A stretch of DNA of 64,000 nucleotides from Sandaracinobacteroides hominis (GCF_016464365.1 NZ_JADCUC010000001.1:310001-374000); one strand, 5' to 3'; positions 1-12,515 are shown, numbered from the stretch's first letter. A program made the numbers and translations. Notes: generated by a model not told the origin, from the sequence alone.

Positions 1-3500
<3,500 letters not shown>

Positions 3501-3714
3501 ACCCGGCCGCAGGCCGGCGCGCCCGCGCAAGTGCGCGGAACCGGCACGCAGCGCCAAACCAAAGACCCGGCCGCAGGCCGCAAGCGCGACGGCGCGCCCG
3601 CGCAAGTGCGCGGAACCGGCGCGCAGCGCCAAACCAAAGACCCGGCCGCAGGCCGCAAGCGCGACGGCGCGCCCGCGCAAGTGCGCGGAACCGGCGCGGA
3701 GCGCCAAACTAAAG
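3501..3714. repeat. Tandem GC-rich repeat, 64 + 75 + 75 bp
   Basis: There are three head-to-tail copies: 3501-3564, 3565-3639 and 3640-3714. The last two are 75 bp each and differ at only two bases; the first lacks 11 bp. Each copy holds a perfect inverted repeat, CCGCGCA-AG-TGCGCGG, flanked by GGCGCGC-type arms, so it can fold into a REP-like hairpin. The array fills the gap between the convergent genes ligA and prmA and touches both stop codons. It is open in several frames on both strands, but the reading is a repeat translation and not a gene. Diverged relatives occur at 33847-33985 and 55819-55973. Confidence 0.9.
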
Positions 3715-4671
3715 CGTATCGATCTGCCAGCCTCTCCCGGCAGTCTCCCGCCGAGCCCCCCGCAGCGCCGCGCGCCGGTTTGCCGGCGCCTCCTTCCGGA
3801 ACAGCAGCACGGGCCATTCCGCCGTCGGCGAACGGTCGATCAGGGTCAGCCCCTGCGCCCGATAGGCGGCGATCACCTTTGTCGCCTGTGGCTGCAGCAA
3901 TCCAGCCAGAATCAGGTGCCCGCCGCGCGCCACCACCGCCGAAACGGACGGCGCCAGCGCCACCAGCGGCCCGGCCAATATGTTTGCAAACACAAGATCA
4001 TAGGGCGCGCGCCCGGCAATGACCGCATGCTCCACGCCCGGTGCCGCCAGCATCGTCACCGCACCCGGCCCTCGCCCGGCGCGCACGCCGTTCAGCCGCG
4101 CATTCTCAGCCGCTACCTTCGCTGCCACCGGGTCCAGATCGGCGGCCGTCAGCCGCGCCTTCGGAAACAGCTTGTGCGCAGCAAAGGCCAGCAGTCCTGA
4201 TCCGGTGCCCACATCCAGCACATTGCGCTTGGCGCCACGCTTCGCCAGCCGCACCGCCATCGCCACGCAACCGGCGGTTGTGGCATGCTGCCCGGTACCA
4301 AACGCCAGACCGGCGTCGATGCGGATCGGCCACTGGCCGGGCCGCTCGGTGCCGCGATGCTCGGCCGTATGCACATGAAACCGGCCGATATCTGCCGGCT
4401 CCAGCCCCGCCTGCGACAGCGTCACCCAATCCTCATCGTCCAGCGCCTCCACCGTCGGCTCCGACCCCGAAGAGGGAGCCAGCTCAGCAAATGCCTTCAG
4501 CAGCGCGCCGTCCGGCTCTCCTTCCGCATACAGCTGCAGCTCCCAGCCATCCGCCGTCTCGGCGGCAACAAGCGTCGGCTGCGGGTCCAGTCCGGGGAAG
4601 GGCTCGTCCGCCAGCGCCGCAGAATCCGCTTCCGCCCGGCTGCACGGCAGGCGAGCCAGGAAGCTCGTCAC
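3709..4671 (-). CDS. prmA: Ribosomal protein L11 methyltransferase PrmA
   Basis: This 320-residue SAM-dependent methyltransferase is predicted to methylate ribosomal protein L11. It has the PrmA-specific block GLAFGTGQHATT (residues 121-132), followed by the SAM-binding loop VLDVGTGSG (151-159) and the acidic motif AADLDP. The N-terminal third is the substrate-recognition domain. It starts with GTG, whose GTGA overlaps the TGA stop of the upstream NadR-like gene, indicating translational coupling in a pnuC - NadR-like - prmA operon. The stop codon lies within the last few bases of the tandem repeat. Confidence 0.93.
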   Translation of the reverse strand: MTSFLARLPCSRAEADSAALADEPFPGLDPQPTLVAAETADGWELQLYAEGEPDGALLKAFAELAPSSGSEPTVEALDDEDWVTLSQAGLEPADIGRFHVHTAEHRGTERPGQWPIRIDAGLAFGTGQHATTAGCVAMAVRLAKRGAKRNVLDVGTGSGLLAFAAHKLFPKARLTAADLDPVAAKVAAENARLNGVRAGRGPGAVTMLAAPGVEHAVIAGRAPYDLVFANILAGPLVALAPSVSAVVARGGHLILAGLLQPQATKVIAAYRAQGLTLIDRSPTAEWPVLLFRKEAPANRRAALRGARRETAGRGWQIDTL

Positions 4672-5177
4672 AGATGCGCCCGGATGGTTGCAATCGCGAG
4701 GTCGCTGCGCGCCTTCCAGTCACCGGCGATCTCGGTGAACTCCACCCCCCTTGCGACAAATTCGTCGACCACGATCCGGTGAAACCTCAGCCGCTCCTCG
4801 TCCGCGCCAAACATGCGCACCGGGTCGGAAACGAAGGGCACATCGGGGATCAGCAACAGGTGCAGATCGGCACGGCTTTCCCGTTCGGCCAGTATGGGGT
4901 CCCGCTCGCCAAACAGCATCGTCGCCCAGGCCGACGTCATCACGATATCGGTATCCTCGATCAGCACCGGCGGTCTGGCGGCCGCTGCCTGATCCGCCGC
5001 GATCTCATGCCCCTCGGCGATGGCGTAATGATCCTCCAGCTCCAGGTCGCGCCGCAGCCGCTCGGTATAGGTGCGCCCGAACTCCGGTACGCTAAGGCCG
5101 CCGAAATGCGCCGCCAGATGCACACACAGCGTTGATTTTCCCACCGATTCCACACCCGAAAGCACGACACGCAGCAT
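4668..5177 (-). CDS. NadR-like P-loop ATPase/kinase
   Basis: This 169-residue protein of the AAA_28/NadR C-terminal type has the P-loop GVESVGKST at residues 8-16 and a downstream 'IEDTDIVMTSAWATMLFGER' block typical of the ribosylnicotinamide-kinase domain of NadR. The open frame extends well upstream, but ATG 5177 places the P-loop at the normal distance and leaves two bases after the pnuC stop. Known family members phosphorylate nicotinamide riboside; the directly upstream pnuC supports a role in pyridine-nucleotide salvage. No nucleotidyltransferase or HTH domain is attached, so it is a kinase-only form. The exact substrate is inferred from context. Confidence 0.75.
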   Translation of the reverse strand: MLRVVLSGVESVGKSTLCVHLAAHFGGLSVPEFGRTYTERLRRDLELEDHYAIAEGHEIAADQAAAARPPVLIEDTDIVMTSAWATMLFGERDPILAERESRADLHLLLIPDVPFVSDPVRMFGADEERLRFHRIVVDEFVARGVEFTEIAGDWKARSDLAIATIRAHL

Positions 5178-5179
5178 TC

Positions 5180-5743
5180 TCAAACCCCTTTTTGCGCCTG
5201 CCGCCATTCGCGCCAGCCATACAGCGCAACCAGCAGCAACACCGCATAGACGCAGCTCGTAAACCACAGCGACTGCGTTGCGTAGAGGCCGACAGAGCCG
5301 ATGTTCACAAGAATCCAGAACAGCCAGGTCTCGACGCGCCGCCGCGCCTGCCAATATTGCGCCGAAAGCGCCAGCGCCGTGTTGGCGCTGTCCCAGAACG
5401 GGCTGGCCGCATCCGTCGTCCGCGCCAGCAACAGGCCGATTCCCACCGCCATCAGCACGATCCCGGCGGCCGTAGCCCAGCGCTCTGGCCGGGACATCCG
5501 CAAGACCGGAAGTTCGCCTGATTCCGCCTGTGCCCGCCGCCAGTTCCACAGCCCATACAGGTTCAGCGCCAGAAACAGGAATTGCAGCGCAAAGGCCGCA
5601 TACAGCCGCGCCTCCCAGAAAACCAAGGCATAGATGCTGACCGCTGCAATGCCGAAGGCATAGTTCCACATCGACCTGCGGGCGACGAGCCAGACGTTCA
5701 GCAGCAGCAGCAGCGATGCAAAGGCCTCGACTTCCCAGCTCAA
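5180..5743 (-). CDS. pnuC: PnuC-type nicotinamide (riboside/mononucleotide) transporter
   Basis: This is a 187-residue inner-membrane protein with about seven hydrophobic segments and the family signatures WNYAFGI, a 'LNLYGLWNWRR' block and a C-terminal VALYGWREW. PnuC proteins take up nicotinamide riboside, which is trapped by phosphorylation; the next gene is a NadR-like kinase, a common pairing. The start is uncertain: the frame is open to 5959, but that would add unrelated Arg/Pro-rich residues. TTG 5743 gives MSWEVEAF directly ahead of the first membrane helix. The 118-bp gap to the divergent phosphotransferase gene shows no TPP-riboswitch signature. Confidence 0.85.
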   Translation of the reverse strand: MSWEVEAFASLLLLLNVWLVARRSMWNYAFGIAAVSIYALVFWEARLYAAFALQFLFLALNLYGLWNWRRAQAESGELPVLRMSRPERWATAAGIVLMAVGIGLLLARTTDAASPFWDSANTALALSAQYWQARRRVETWLFWILVNIGSVGLYATQSLWFTSCVYAVLLLVALYGWREWRQAQKGV

Positions 5744-5861
5744 TGTCTCGCGCTCCCGGCAATGCCAGCTTGTCGCCCGCCCGCGCGGGCTGCAAATCCG
5801 GGGCAAGTGAAGGGAAGGGATTCGATGCAAGGCATGTGCAAATATCGGTGGCGGCAAAGCC

Positions 5862-6881
5862 ATGCCGCTGTCAAACCAGCAAAAAGCAGTACCCGTGCTT
5901 GATCCGATAACCGACGGCAAAGCCGCGCTACAGGCCCTCATCCAGCGCAGCAGCGGCAAGGCGGTTCAGCTGCAATCCGTGGCGGCCCTCTCGGGCGGCG
6001 CTTCCAGCGCCACCTATCGCGTCGACGCGCAGATCGATGGCAAGCCCACGCCCCTCATCTTCCAGCGCACCGCGGGCGAGGGCCATGATGGCCTTCCCCG
6101 CAGCATCCAGGCCGAAGTCCTGCAAAGGGCAGGGCAACTGGGCGTCCCGGTTCCTTCGGTCATCGCCACCACCAGTCCCGCCGACGATCTGGGCGACGGC
6201 GTCATATCCACCATGGTTGCCGGCGAAGCTCTGGCCCCGCGCTGGCTCCGCCTGCCGGAATATGCAGCCGCCCGCGAAAAACTCACCGCCCAGTGCGCAG
6301 AAGCACTCGCCAAACTGCACGCCGCGCCGCTTTCCAACTGGGGTGACCTGCCGCTCAAATCCGGCTCCGGCGCCGAGCTGCTCGAGGGGATGTTCACCTA
6401 TTATCGAGACCTCGGCGTCGACGTTCCCGCCTATGATCTCGCCTTCGCCTGGCTGAAGCCGCGCATGCCGACCTCGCCCGCCACCTGCCTCGTCCACGGC
6501 GATTTCCGCTCCGGCAACTTCCTCGTCGACGAGAGCGGCCTTTCCGCCGTTCTCGACTGGGAACTCACCCATCTCTCCGTCCCGGCCGAAGATCTCGGCT
6601 GGCTCTGCGCGCAGGCGTGGCGCTTCGGCCACTGGCAGAAGCCGGTCGGCGGCTTCGGCACCCGCGAGGAATTGCTGCAGGCCTATGGCGGCAGCGTCAG
6701 CCCGCAGGAGCTCCACATCTGGGAGGTCTATGGCAACCTGAAATGGGGGATGAGCTGCCTGCAGCTCGCGCAGGACCATGTCTCCGGTCGCGTCCCCAGC
6801 GTCGAGCGCGCCGCCATCGGTCGCCGGGTCAGCGAAGTTGCCGCCGATCTCACCTATCTCATTGCCTTCGGAGAGCTTTGA
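5862..6881 (+). CDS. Phosphotransferase family protein (APH-like kinase fold)
   Basis: This 339-residue protein of the aminoglycoside-phosphotransferase/choline-kinase fold has a nucleotide-binding region around GGASSATYRV. The catalytic block is LVHGDFRSGNFLVD (HGDxxxxN), followed by the metal-binding Asp in AVLDWE. Relatives occur beside acyl-CoA dehydrogenases and DUF6285 genes and are often called ACAD10/11-like kinases. DUF6285 follows here by a one-base overlap, so this is not a drug-resistance gene by context. ATG 5862 is used; a GTG at 5895 is an alternative, as neither start has a strong ribosome binding site. Its substrate is unknown. Confidence 0.8.
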   Translation: MPLSNQQKAVPVLDPITDGKAALQALIQRSSGKAVQLQSVAALSGGASSATYRVDAQIDGKPTPLIFQRTAGEGHDGLPRSIQAEVLQRAGQLGVPVPSVIATTSPADDLGDGVISTMVAGEALAPRWLRLPEYAAAREKLTAQCAEALAKLHAAPLSNWGDLPLKSGSGAELLEGMFTYYRDLGVDVPAYDLAFAWLKPRMPTSPATCLVHGDFRSGNFLVDESGLSAVLDWELTHLSVPAEDLGWLCAQAWRFGHWQKPVGGFGTREELLQAYGGSVSPQELHIWEVYGNLKWGMSCLQLAQDHVSGRVPSVERAAIGRRVSEVAADLTYLIAFGEL

Positions 6882-7225
6882 TGAGCCACCCCACCGCCGC
6901 CCAATTGATCGAGGCCGTGCAGCTGTTCCTGAAGGAGGCCGAAGGCGAGCTGACGGGCCGGCTGGCCTTCCACGCCAAGGTCGCCGGCAACACGCTCGCC
7001 ATCGTCAACCGCGAACTGGCGCAAAACCCCGAGACGACGGAGGCAGAGGCGCTGGCCCCGTTCGGCGGCGTCGCCGCCGCCTGCGAGGACCTCCGCAACG
7101 GCCGTCTCGACCCGTCCGACAAGGCGCTGCTCCGCGCCATCCGCAAAGGCGTGCTCGCCCGCTGCGCTGTCGACAACCCGCGCTACGCCAGCTTCACGCG
7201 CCTCACAGAAAGGGAAATCGCATGA
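6881..7225 (+). CDS. DUF6285 domain protein
   Basis: This 114-residue, mainly helical acidic protein is of the DUF6285 type ('LIEAVQLFLKEAEGELTGRL'; 'KVAGNTLAIVNREL'). It has no signal peptide and no catalytic motif I recognise. Its ATG shares one base with the stop of the phosphotransferase gene (TGATG), and its stop overlaps the next ATG by four bases, so the three genes form a tightly coupled operon. DUF6285 genes regularly accompany this kinase family. The function is not established; a role as partner or regulator of the kinase is inference. Confidence 0.75.
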   Translation: MSHPTAAQLIEAVQLFLKEAEGELTGRLAFHAKVAGNTLAIVNRELAQNPETTEAEALAPFGGVAAACEDLRNGRLDPSDKALLRAIRKGVLARCAVDNPRYASFTRLTEREIA

Positions 7226-7662
7226 GCTTCCCCCCGGCCAACTATCACGCCGACATCGACCCCACCGGCGAGCGCGTGAAAATCCTGCGTGACGAAGGCC
7301 CGGAAGGCCCTATCGTGATGCTCAACCTGCTGAAGTTCAAGGATAAGGCCGACTATCCCGAAGGCCACCCCAACGCCGGATCGACCGGCGCCGAAGCCTA
7401 TCGCCGCTATGAAAAGCTGTTCACCGAAACCGTCGGCGACATCAGCCAGGCACAGCCCCTCTACGACGGCCCGGTGATGCACACGCTGGTCGGCTCGGCG
7501 GCAGAGGGCGACTGGGACCGGATGCTGATCGTCCGCTATCCCAGCCGCAAGCATTTCCTGGCGATGATGGCCGATGAAACCTACCGCGACGGCCTCGTCC
7601 ACCGCTATGCCGGGCTGGAGCGAACCATCCTCCTGCAGTGCGGCGCCAACAGCTTCGGCTGA
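7222..7662 (+). CDS. DUF1330 family protein (dimeric alpha/beta-barrel fold)
   Basis: This 146-residue protein starts at the ATGA overlap with DUF6285. The segment 'IVMLNLLKFKDKADY' and the later 'RMLIVRYPSRKHFLAMM' are characteristic of DUF1330 (ferredoxin-like dimeric barrel, EthD/ABM-related). No catalytic residues are assigned for the family. It is the last gene of the phosphotransferase operon; 134 bp separate it from sdhC. That gap contains an inverted repeat (GCAACA/TGTTGC, about 7710-7735) and is the probable location of the sdh promoter. Confidence 0.75.
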   Translation: MSFPPANYHADIDPTGERVKILRDEGPEGPIVMLNLLKFKDKADYPEGHPNAGSTGAEAYRRYEKLFTETVGDISQAQPLYDGPVMHTLVGSAAEGDWDRMLIVRYPSRKHFLAMMADETYRDGLVHRYAGLERTILLQCGANSFG

Positions 7663-7796
7663 AACGCCCAGCCATGCATCCAGCGCATGGCGGCAAATCT
7701 GACATCGATTCGCAACAACCACCTCGGCTGTTGCAAGCGCGGCCAATTCATACCAATGCACCCCGGATAAGGGGATAGAAGGGACGTTTCAAACCC

Positions 7797-8186
7797 ATGG
7801 CCGATAGCCGACCGCTGTCACCGCACTTGTCCGTTTTCAAGTGGCGCGTGCACATGGCAACATCGATCTTTCACCGGGTAACCGGCAATGCGCTGGCGTT
7901 CGGTGGGCTCGTGCTGTTCACCTGGTGGCTGGCAGCAGCCGCGACGTCGCGCGAAGCCTATGAGACGTTCGTCAGCGTCGCCAGGAGCCCGATCGGCTGG
8001 ATCGTCTGGGTTGGCCTGTCATGGACCTTCTTCCACCACCTCGTTTCCGGCGTCCGCCATCTGCTGATGGATACCGGCTGGGGCTATGAACTCGGCCTCG
8101 CCAAATCCGTCGCCACCATCACCTGGGTGATGGGCCTAGTCCTCACAGGCCTGTTCTGGGCCGTCTATTTCTACGGTCTCAACTGA
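7797..8186 (+). CDS. sdhC: Succinate dehydrogenase cytochrome b556 subunit SdhC
   Basis: This 129-residue membrane anchor of complex II has three transmembrane helices. The N-terminal signature RPLSPHLSVFKW and the SIFHRVTG motif (quinone/heme region) are both present. HHLVSGVRHLLMD in helix II supplies the heme-ligand His. It is the first gene of the sdhCDAB operon, and its stop overlaps the sdhD start by one base. Confidence 0.96.
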   Translation: MADSRPLSPHLSVFKWRVHMATSIFHRVTGNALAFGGLVLFTWWLAAAATSREAYETFVSVARSPIGWIVWVGLSWTFFHHLVSGVRHLLMDTGWGYELGLAKSVATITWVMGLVLTGLFWAVYFYGLN

Positions 8187-8578
8187 TGGCAACCAGCTTC
8201 AAAAGCGCATCCGGCCTGAAGAAGGTCCGCGGCCTCGGCTCCGCCAAGTCCGGCGTTCACCACTGGTGGCTGCAGCGCGTCACCGCTGCCGGCAATTTCG
8301 TGCTCGGCCTGTGGTTCGCCCTGTCTCTGCTGCTGATGCCAAATCTCGATCACGCCAGCGTGGTGGCCTGGATCGCCCAGCCGCTGGTCGCGGTGCCGCT
8401 GATGCTGCTGATTCTCTCGGCCTTCTGGCACGCCCGCCTCGGCATCCAGGTGCTGATCGAGGATTATGTCCATGCAGAGGGGCTGAAACTGATCAGCGTC
8501 CTCGCCCTCAACTTCTTCATTCTGGGCACGGGGGCGGTCGCGCTCTTCTCGGTCGCCCGCATCGCCTTCGGAGCTTAA
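8186..8578 (+). CDS. sdhD: Succinate dehydrogenase membrane anchor SdhD
   Basis: This 130-residue second membrane anchor of complex II has three hydrophobic helices. The motif [10 protein letters not shown] near residue 29 and [13 protein letters not shown] in the second half are the SdhD signatures (quinone site and heme-side His). It begins at the TGATG overlap with sdhC and ends one base before the sdhA start. Position and length match the family. Confidence 0.95.
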   Translation: MATSFKSASGLKKVRGLGSAKSGVHHWWLQRVTAAGNFVLGLWFALSLLLMPNLDHASVVAWIAQPLVAVPLMLLILSAFWHARLGIQVLIEDYVHAEGLKLISVLALNFFILGTGAVALFSVARIAFGA

Positions 8579-8579
8579 G

Positions 8580-10382
8580 ATGGCGGAAGCCTACAAGATC
8601 ATCGACCACACCTACGATACCGTGGTCGTCGGCGCCGGCGGTTCGGGCCTGCGCGCCACCATGGGCTCGGCCGAAGCCGGCCTGAAGACGGCGTGCATCA
8701 CCAAGGTGTTCCCCACCCGCAGCCACACGGTCGCGGCGCAGGGCGGCATCGCCGCCAGCCTCGGCAACAACTCGCCCGATCACTGGACCTGGCACATGTA
8801 CGACACCGTGAAGGGGTCGGACTGGCTGGGCGACCAGGATGCCATCGAATATATGGTCCGCGAGGCGCCCGCCGCAGTTTACGAGCTCGAGCACGCAGGC
8901 GTTCCCTTCAGCCGCAACGCCAACGGCACCATCTATCAGCGGCCGTTCGGCGGCCATATGCAGAACATGGGTGCAGGCCCGCCGGTGCAGCGCACCTGCG
9001 CTGCGGCCGACCGCACCGGCCACGCCATGCTGCACGCGCTCTACCAGCAGAGCCTGAAGTATGACGCGGACTTCTACATCGAGTATTTCGCCATCGACCT
9101 GATCATGGAAAATGGCGAATGCCGCGGCGTCATCGCCATCTGCATGGCCGACGGCTCGATCCACCGCTTCCGCAGCCACGCCGTCGTGCTGGCAACCGGC
9201 GGCTATGGCCGCGCCTATTTCTCGGCGACGTCCGCCCACACCTGCACCGGCGACGGCGGCGGCATGGTGCTGCGCGCCGGCCTGCCGCTGCAGGATCTGG
9301 AATTCGTCCAGTTCCACCCGACAGGCATCTATGGCGCCGGCGTCCTCATCACCGAAGGCGCGCGCGGCGAGGGCGGCTATCTCACCAACTCCGAGGGCGA
9401 GCGCTTCATGGAGCGCTATGCGCCGTCCGCGAAGGATCTCGCTTCGCGCGACGTCGTCTCCCGCTCGATGGCGATGGAAATGCGCGAAGGCCGCGGTGTC
9501 GGCCCCAACAAGGATCATATCTTCCTGCACCTCGATCATATCGATCCCAAGGTGCTGCACGAACGGCTTCCGGGCATCACCGAAAGCGGCAAGATCTTCG
9601 CCGGCGTCGATCTCACCCGCCAGCCGCTCCCCGTCACGCCGACCGTGCACTACAATATGGGCGGGATCCCCTGCAATTATCACGGCCAGGTCGTCACCAA
9701 GGTCGGCGACGATCCGGAAGTGGTGGTCCCCGGCCTGTTCGCCGTGGGCGAGGCCGCCTGCGTATCTGTGCACGGCGCCAACCGCCTCGGCTCCAATTCG
9801 CTCATCGATCTCGTCGTCTTCGGACGCGCCACGGGCCTGTTCCTGAAGAATAATCTGAAGCCGAATGCCGCACACCGGGCACTCCCGGCCGATGCAGCCG
9901 ATCTCGCGCTCACCCGCGTTGATCGCTATCGCAACGCCAAGGGCGGCTCGCCCACGGCAGAAGTTCGGTTGCAGATGCAGCACACCATGCAAAAGCATGC
10001 GGCCGTCTTCCGCGACAGCCAGCTGCTGGCCGAAGGCGTGGTGCAGATGGCCGAGGTGAACAAGCGCTTGGCAGATATCGACCTGAAGGACCGCTCGCTC
10101 ATCTGGAACACCGACCTGATCGAGACTCTGGAGCTCGACAATCTGATGGCACAGGCCGTCTCCACCATGGTCAGCGCGGAAAACCGCAAGGAAAGCCGCG
10201 GCGCCCACGCGCACGAGGATTATCCCAACCGCGACGACGCGAACTGGATGAAGCACACCATCAACTGGTTCGAAGGCTGGGGCGGCAGCGGCGGCGCGGT
10301 AAAGATCGATTACCGCCCCGTGCACGAGTTCACGCTGACCGAAGAGGTCGAGTACATCAAGCCAAAAGCTCGCGTTTACTAG
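8580..10382 (+). CDS. sdhA: Succinate dehydrogenase flavoprotein subunit SdhA
   Basis: This 600-residue catalytic subunit of complex II oxidises succinate to fumarate. The FAD dinucleotide-binding segment [11 protein letters not shown] is at residues 16-26, and the covalent FAD attachment His is His49 in SHTVAAQGG. The substrate-site block '[20 protein letters not shown]' and the C-terminal Tyr/Arg-rich tail are intact. In the 26-bp gap to sdhB, a GTTTACTA sequence overlapping the sdhA stop is repeated once. Confidence 0.98.
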   Translation: MAEAYKIIDHTYDTVVVGAGGSGLRATMGSAEAGLKTACITKVFPTRSHTVAAQGGIAASLGNNSPDHWTWHMYDTVKGSDWLGDQDAIEYMVREAPAAVYELEHAGVPFSRNANGTIYQRPFGGHMQNMGAGPPVQRTCAAADRTGHAMLHALYQQSLKYDADFYIEYFAIDLIMENGECRGVIAICMADGSIHRFRSHAVVLATGGYGRAYFSATSAHTCTGDGGGMVLRAGLPLQDLEFVQFHPTGIYGAGVLITEGARGEGGYLTNSEGERFMERYAPSAKDLASRDVVSRSMAMEMREGRGVGPNKDHIFLHLDHIDPKVLHERLPGITESGKIFAGVDLTRQPLPVTPTVHYNMGGIPCNYHGQVVTKVGDDPEVVVPGLFAVGEAACVSVHGANRLGSNSLIDLVVFGRATGLFLKNNLKPNAAHRALPADAADLALTRVDRYRNAKGGSPTAEVRLQMQHTMQKHAAVFRDSQLLAEGVVQMAEVNKRLADIDLKDRSLIWNTDLIETLELDNLMAQAVSTMVSAENRKESRGAHAHEDYPNRDDANWMKHTINWFEGWGGSGGAVKIDYRPVHEFTLTEEVEYIKPKARVY

Positions 10383-10408
10383 GGCGCGGGTTTACTAAGG
10401 GTCGGCAC

Positions 10409-11194
10409 ATGGCAGAATTCGCACTCCCAGCTAACAGCAAGATCACCGGCAAGGGCATCAACTACCCCGCGCCCGCAGGCGCCACGCGCACGCGCACCTT
10501 CAAGATCTATCGCTGGAGCCCCGACGACGGGCAGAACCCGCGCTACGACAGCTACACCATCGATCTGGACAAATGCGGGCCGATGGTTCTGGACGCGCTG
10601 ATCAAGATCAAGTCCGAGCTCGATCCCACGCTCACCTTCCGCCGCTCCTGCCGCGAGGGGATTTGCGGCAGCTGCGCGATGAACATCGACGGCACCAACA
10701 CGCTGGCCTGCACGATGGCCATCGAAGACGTGAAGGGCGACGTGCAGATCACCCCGCTGCCGCACATGCATGTCGTGAAGGACCTCGTGCCCGACATGAC
10801 GCATTTCTATGCGCAATATGCCAGCATCAAGCCCTGGCTGCAGACGGTGACGCCGGAACCGGCGCTGAAGGAGCGCTCGCAAAGCCCGGAAGACCGCGAA
10901 AAGCTCGACGGCCTCTACGAGTGCATCCTCTGCGCCTGCTGCAGCACGTCCTGCCCCAGCTACTGGTGGAACTCAGACCGCTTCCTGGGCCCGGCGATCC
11001 TGCTGCAGGCCTATCGCTGGCTGGCGGATTCGCGCGACGAATATACCGGCGAAAGGCTGGACGCGCTGGAGGATCCGTTCCGCCTGTATCGCTGCCACAC
11101 GATCATGAATTGCGCGAACGTCTGCCCCAAGGGTCTTAACCCGGCGAAGGCGATAGCAGAGATCAAAAAGATGATGGTAACGCGCGCGGTATGA
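10409..11194 (+). CDS. sdhB: Succinate dehydrogenase iron-sulfur subunit SdhB
   Basis: This 261-residue electron-transfer subunit of complex II has the [2Fe-2S] ligands in [12 protein letters not shown] plus a downstream Cys. The [4Fe-4S] and [3Fe-4S] ligands are in [12 protein letters not shown] and [14 protein letters not shown]. It is the last gene of sdhCDAB; its stop is followed after three bases by a strong hairpin (11198-11227) that probably ends the transcript. Confidence 0.98.
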   Translation: MAEFALPANSKITGKGINYPAPAGATRTRTFKIYRWSPDDGQNPRYDSYTIDLDKCGPMVLDALIKIKSELDPTLTFRRSCREGICGSCAMNIDGTNTLACTMAIEDVKGDVQITPLPHMHVVKDLVPDMTHFYAQYASIKPWLQTVTPEPALKERSQSPEDREKLDGLYECILCACCSTSCPSYWWNSDRFLGPAILLQAYRWLADSRDEYTGERLDALEDPFRLYRCHTIMNCANVCPKGLNPAKAIAEIKKMMVTRAV

Positions 11195-11197
11195 CGG

Positions 11198-11369
11198 CCG
11201 CGATTAGCGCAAAGCGCTAACTCGCGGACTCGTCATCGCGCGGCGGCCGGCGGAATCGGCGATCTCTATCGCCGATCCGTCCGACGAATCGCGGCTACGC
11301 CGCGCCTTCCTTCTTTCTCCACTTCCAAAAAACCGGCGCGGACTCGGCGGGTCCCCCGCCGGCCGCGCC
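11198..11369 (+). repeat. Structured intergenic element, copy 1 (four hairpins)
   Basis: This sits directly after sdhB. Hairpin I (11198-11227) has the core TTAGCGC-aaa-GCGCTAA closed by CCGCGA/TCGCGG and probably terminates sdh transcription. Then come GCGGCCGGCGG (11243), hairpin II ATCGGCGAT-ctct-ATCGCCGAT, CCGTCCGACGA (11277), hairpin III CGCGGC-tac-GCCGCG, a pyrimidine-rich stretch CTTCCTTCTTTC, and hairpin IV (11335-11369). A second copy with the same order is at 55630-55794. Apart from this element the 248-bp gap up to the next gene holds nothing recognisable. The function is unknown. Confidence 0.65.
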
Positions 11370-11442
11370 CAACCGCCCAAACTCAACTTGCCGAAACACC
11401 CCCACCCAGCCAAACTCCCAAAAACCCAAAGGGGCAGGGCAC

Positions 11443-12261
11443 ATGCGCAAGAAACTCACCACCCTCACAATCCTCACGCTCGCGGCAGCCTGCTCAACTC
11501 CCCGCAGTTCCCCGCCGCCAGCGCCGCCGCGCCCGGCCCCGGCGCCCGGTCCGGCCCAGCTCAGCCCGATCCACCAGAATCTCGATCCGCTCGACACCGT
11601 CTGGCACGTCCGCGCCGGCCTCAACGTCGCCGCGCTTTCCTGCGTCCAGCAGCAGGGCGCAGAGGTGGTCACCGACTACAACCAGTTCCTGAAGGCGAAA
11701 AAGGCGCTGCTTGCCGAGGCCTATGAAGCCCTCTCCGCCAAGTACAAGGCAAAGGGCGGCAACTGGCAGCGCGCGCTCGATACCGACATGACGAAGCTCT
11801 ACAACCACTTCGCCTCTCCCACCGCGCAGGCCGGCTTCTGCGAGGCGGCGAAGCAGGAGGTAAAGCGCGCCATCGCCGCGAACCCGGACGCCGCACAAGC
11901 CTGGGCGACAACAGCACTCGCCAACTTGGACAAGCCGTTCACCACGCCGCAATTCGCCGCCCGCTCCGCGCCCATGGGTCTGATGTCGGCGCCGGCCGCT
12001 CCCGCCACCATCCCCGCCGGCTGGCGCATCCAGCTCGGCGCCTTCGGCAGCAAGAACGCCGCGCAATCCGCCTGGCAGCAGATCAGTTCCCGCAGCGCCG
12101 AAATCGGCGGCCTCACGCCCCACTTCGAACCGGTGCCCGGCAAGCCCCTCACCCGTCTGCAGGTAAAGGGGGTGGACAGCCAGTCGGATGCCGTTCGCCT
12201 GTGCGCCCATGCAGCGGCAGCCGGGTTCGATTGCTTCCCGGTAAAGTCGGCAGCCGCGTGA
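11443..12261 (+). CDS. SPOR-domain lipoprotein
   Basis: This 272-residue protein starts MRKKLTTLTILTL and has the lipobox LAAAC, so it should be a lipoprotein anchored after cleavage before Cys. A Pro/Ala-rich linker follows (about residues 22-40), then a helical region, and finally a SPOR domain (about 190-265, starting GWRIQLGAFGSKNAA). SPOR domains bind denuded peptidoglycan at division sites. The middle part has no domain I recognise. It stands alone after the sdh terminator. A role in envelope or septal biology is inferred from the SPOR domain. Confidence 0.8.
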   Translation: MRKKLTTLTILTLAAACSTPRSSPPPAPPRPAPAPGPAQLSPIHQNLDPLDTVWHVRAGLNVAALSCVQQQGAEVVTDYNQFLKAKKALLAEAYEALSAKYKAKGGNWQRALDTDMTKLYNHFASPTAQAGFCEAAKQEVKRAIAANPDAAQAWATTALANLDKPFTTPQFAARSAPMGLMSAPAAPATIPAGWRIQLGAFGSKNAAQSAWQQISSRSAEIGGLTPHFEPVPGKPLTRLQVKGVDSQSDAVRLCAHAAAAGFDCFPVKSAAA

Positions 12262-12515
12262 ACTGACACAATGAGCGACAATTTCGGCGAACTGTGCAAA
12301 AACATCGTTAACCCGAAGTAAGTGCCCATTAATATTTTGCCGAATTTGCGACAGTTTCCAGCCCAACGATAATCACCCGCAATCGGGGGGTCGCATCTGG
12401 TTGGTTGCTTCCGCGGCATTGCCGCATGTCTGCGGGCCGCGTTTTCGCCCCTGCAAGGAAATGGGGCAGCCCGCACCGGCTTGCGGCCCTCGCATGCCGC
12501 CGCTAGGCCGGTGGC

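Noticed and set aside
3501-3714. CRISPR-like tandem repeat
   Set aside because: The 75-bp units are directly adjacent with no variable spacers, and there are no cas genes.
3531-4022. Open frames reading through the tandem repeat (RGTGAQRQ-type translations)
   Set aside because: The repeat is open in several frames on both strands; the products are only repeat translations, and one runs antisense into prmA.
5744-5861. Possible TPP or NAD riboswitch before pnuC
   Set aside because: No CTGAGA or GGxTAATxCC-like conserved blocks are present; only a short CCCGCGCGGG palindrome is seen.
12271-12321. A 16-codon ATG frame after the SPOR lipoprotein gene (MSDNFGELCKNIVNPK)
   Set aside because: It has no clear ribosome binding site and no other support; such short frames are expected by chance in an AT-richer gap.
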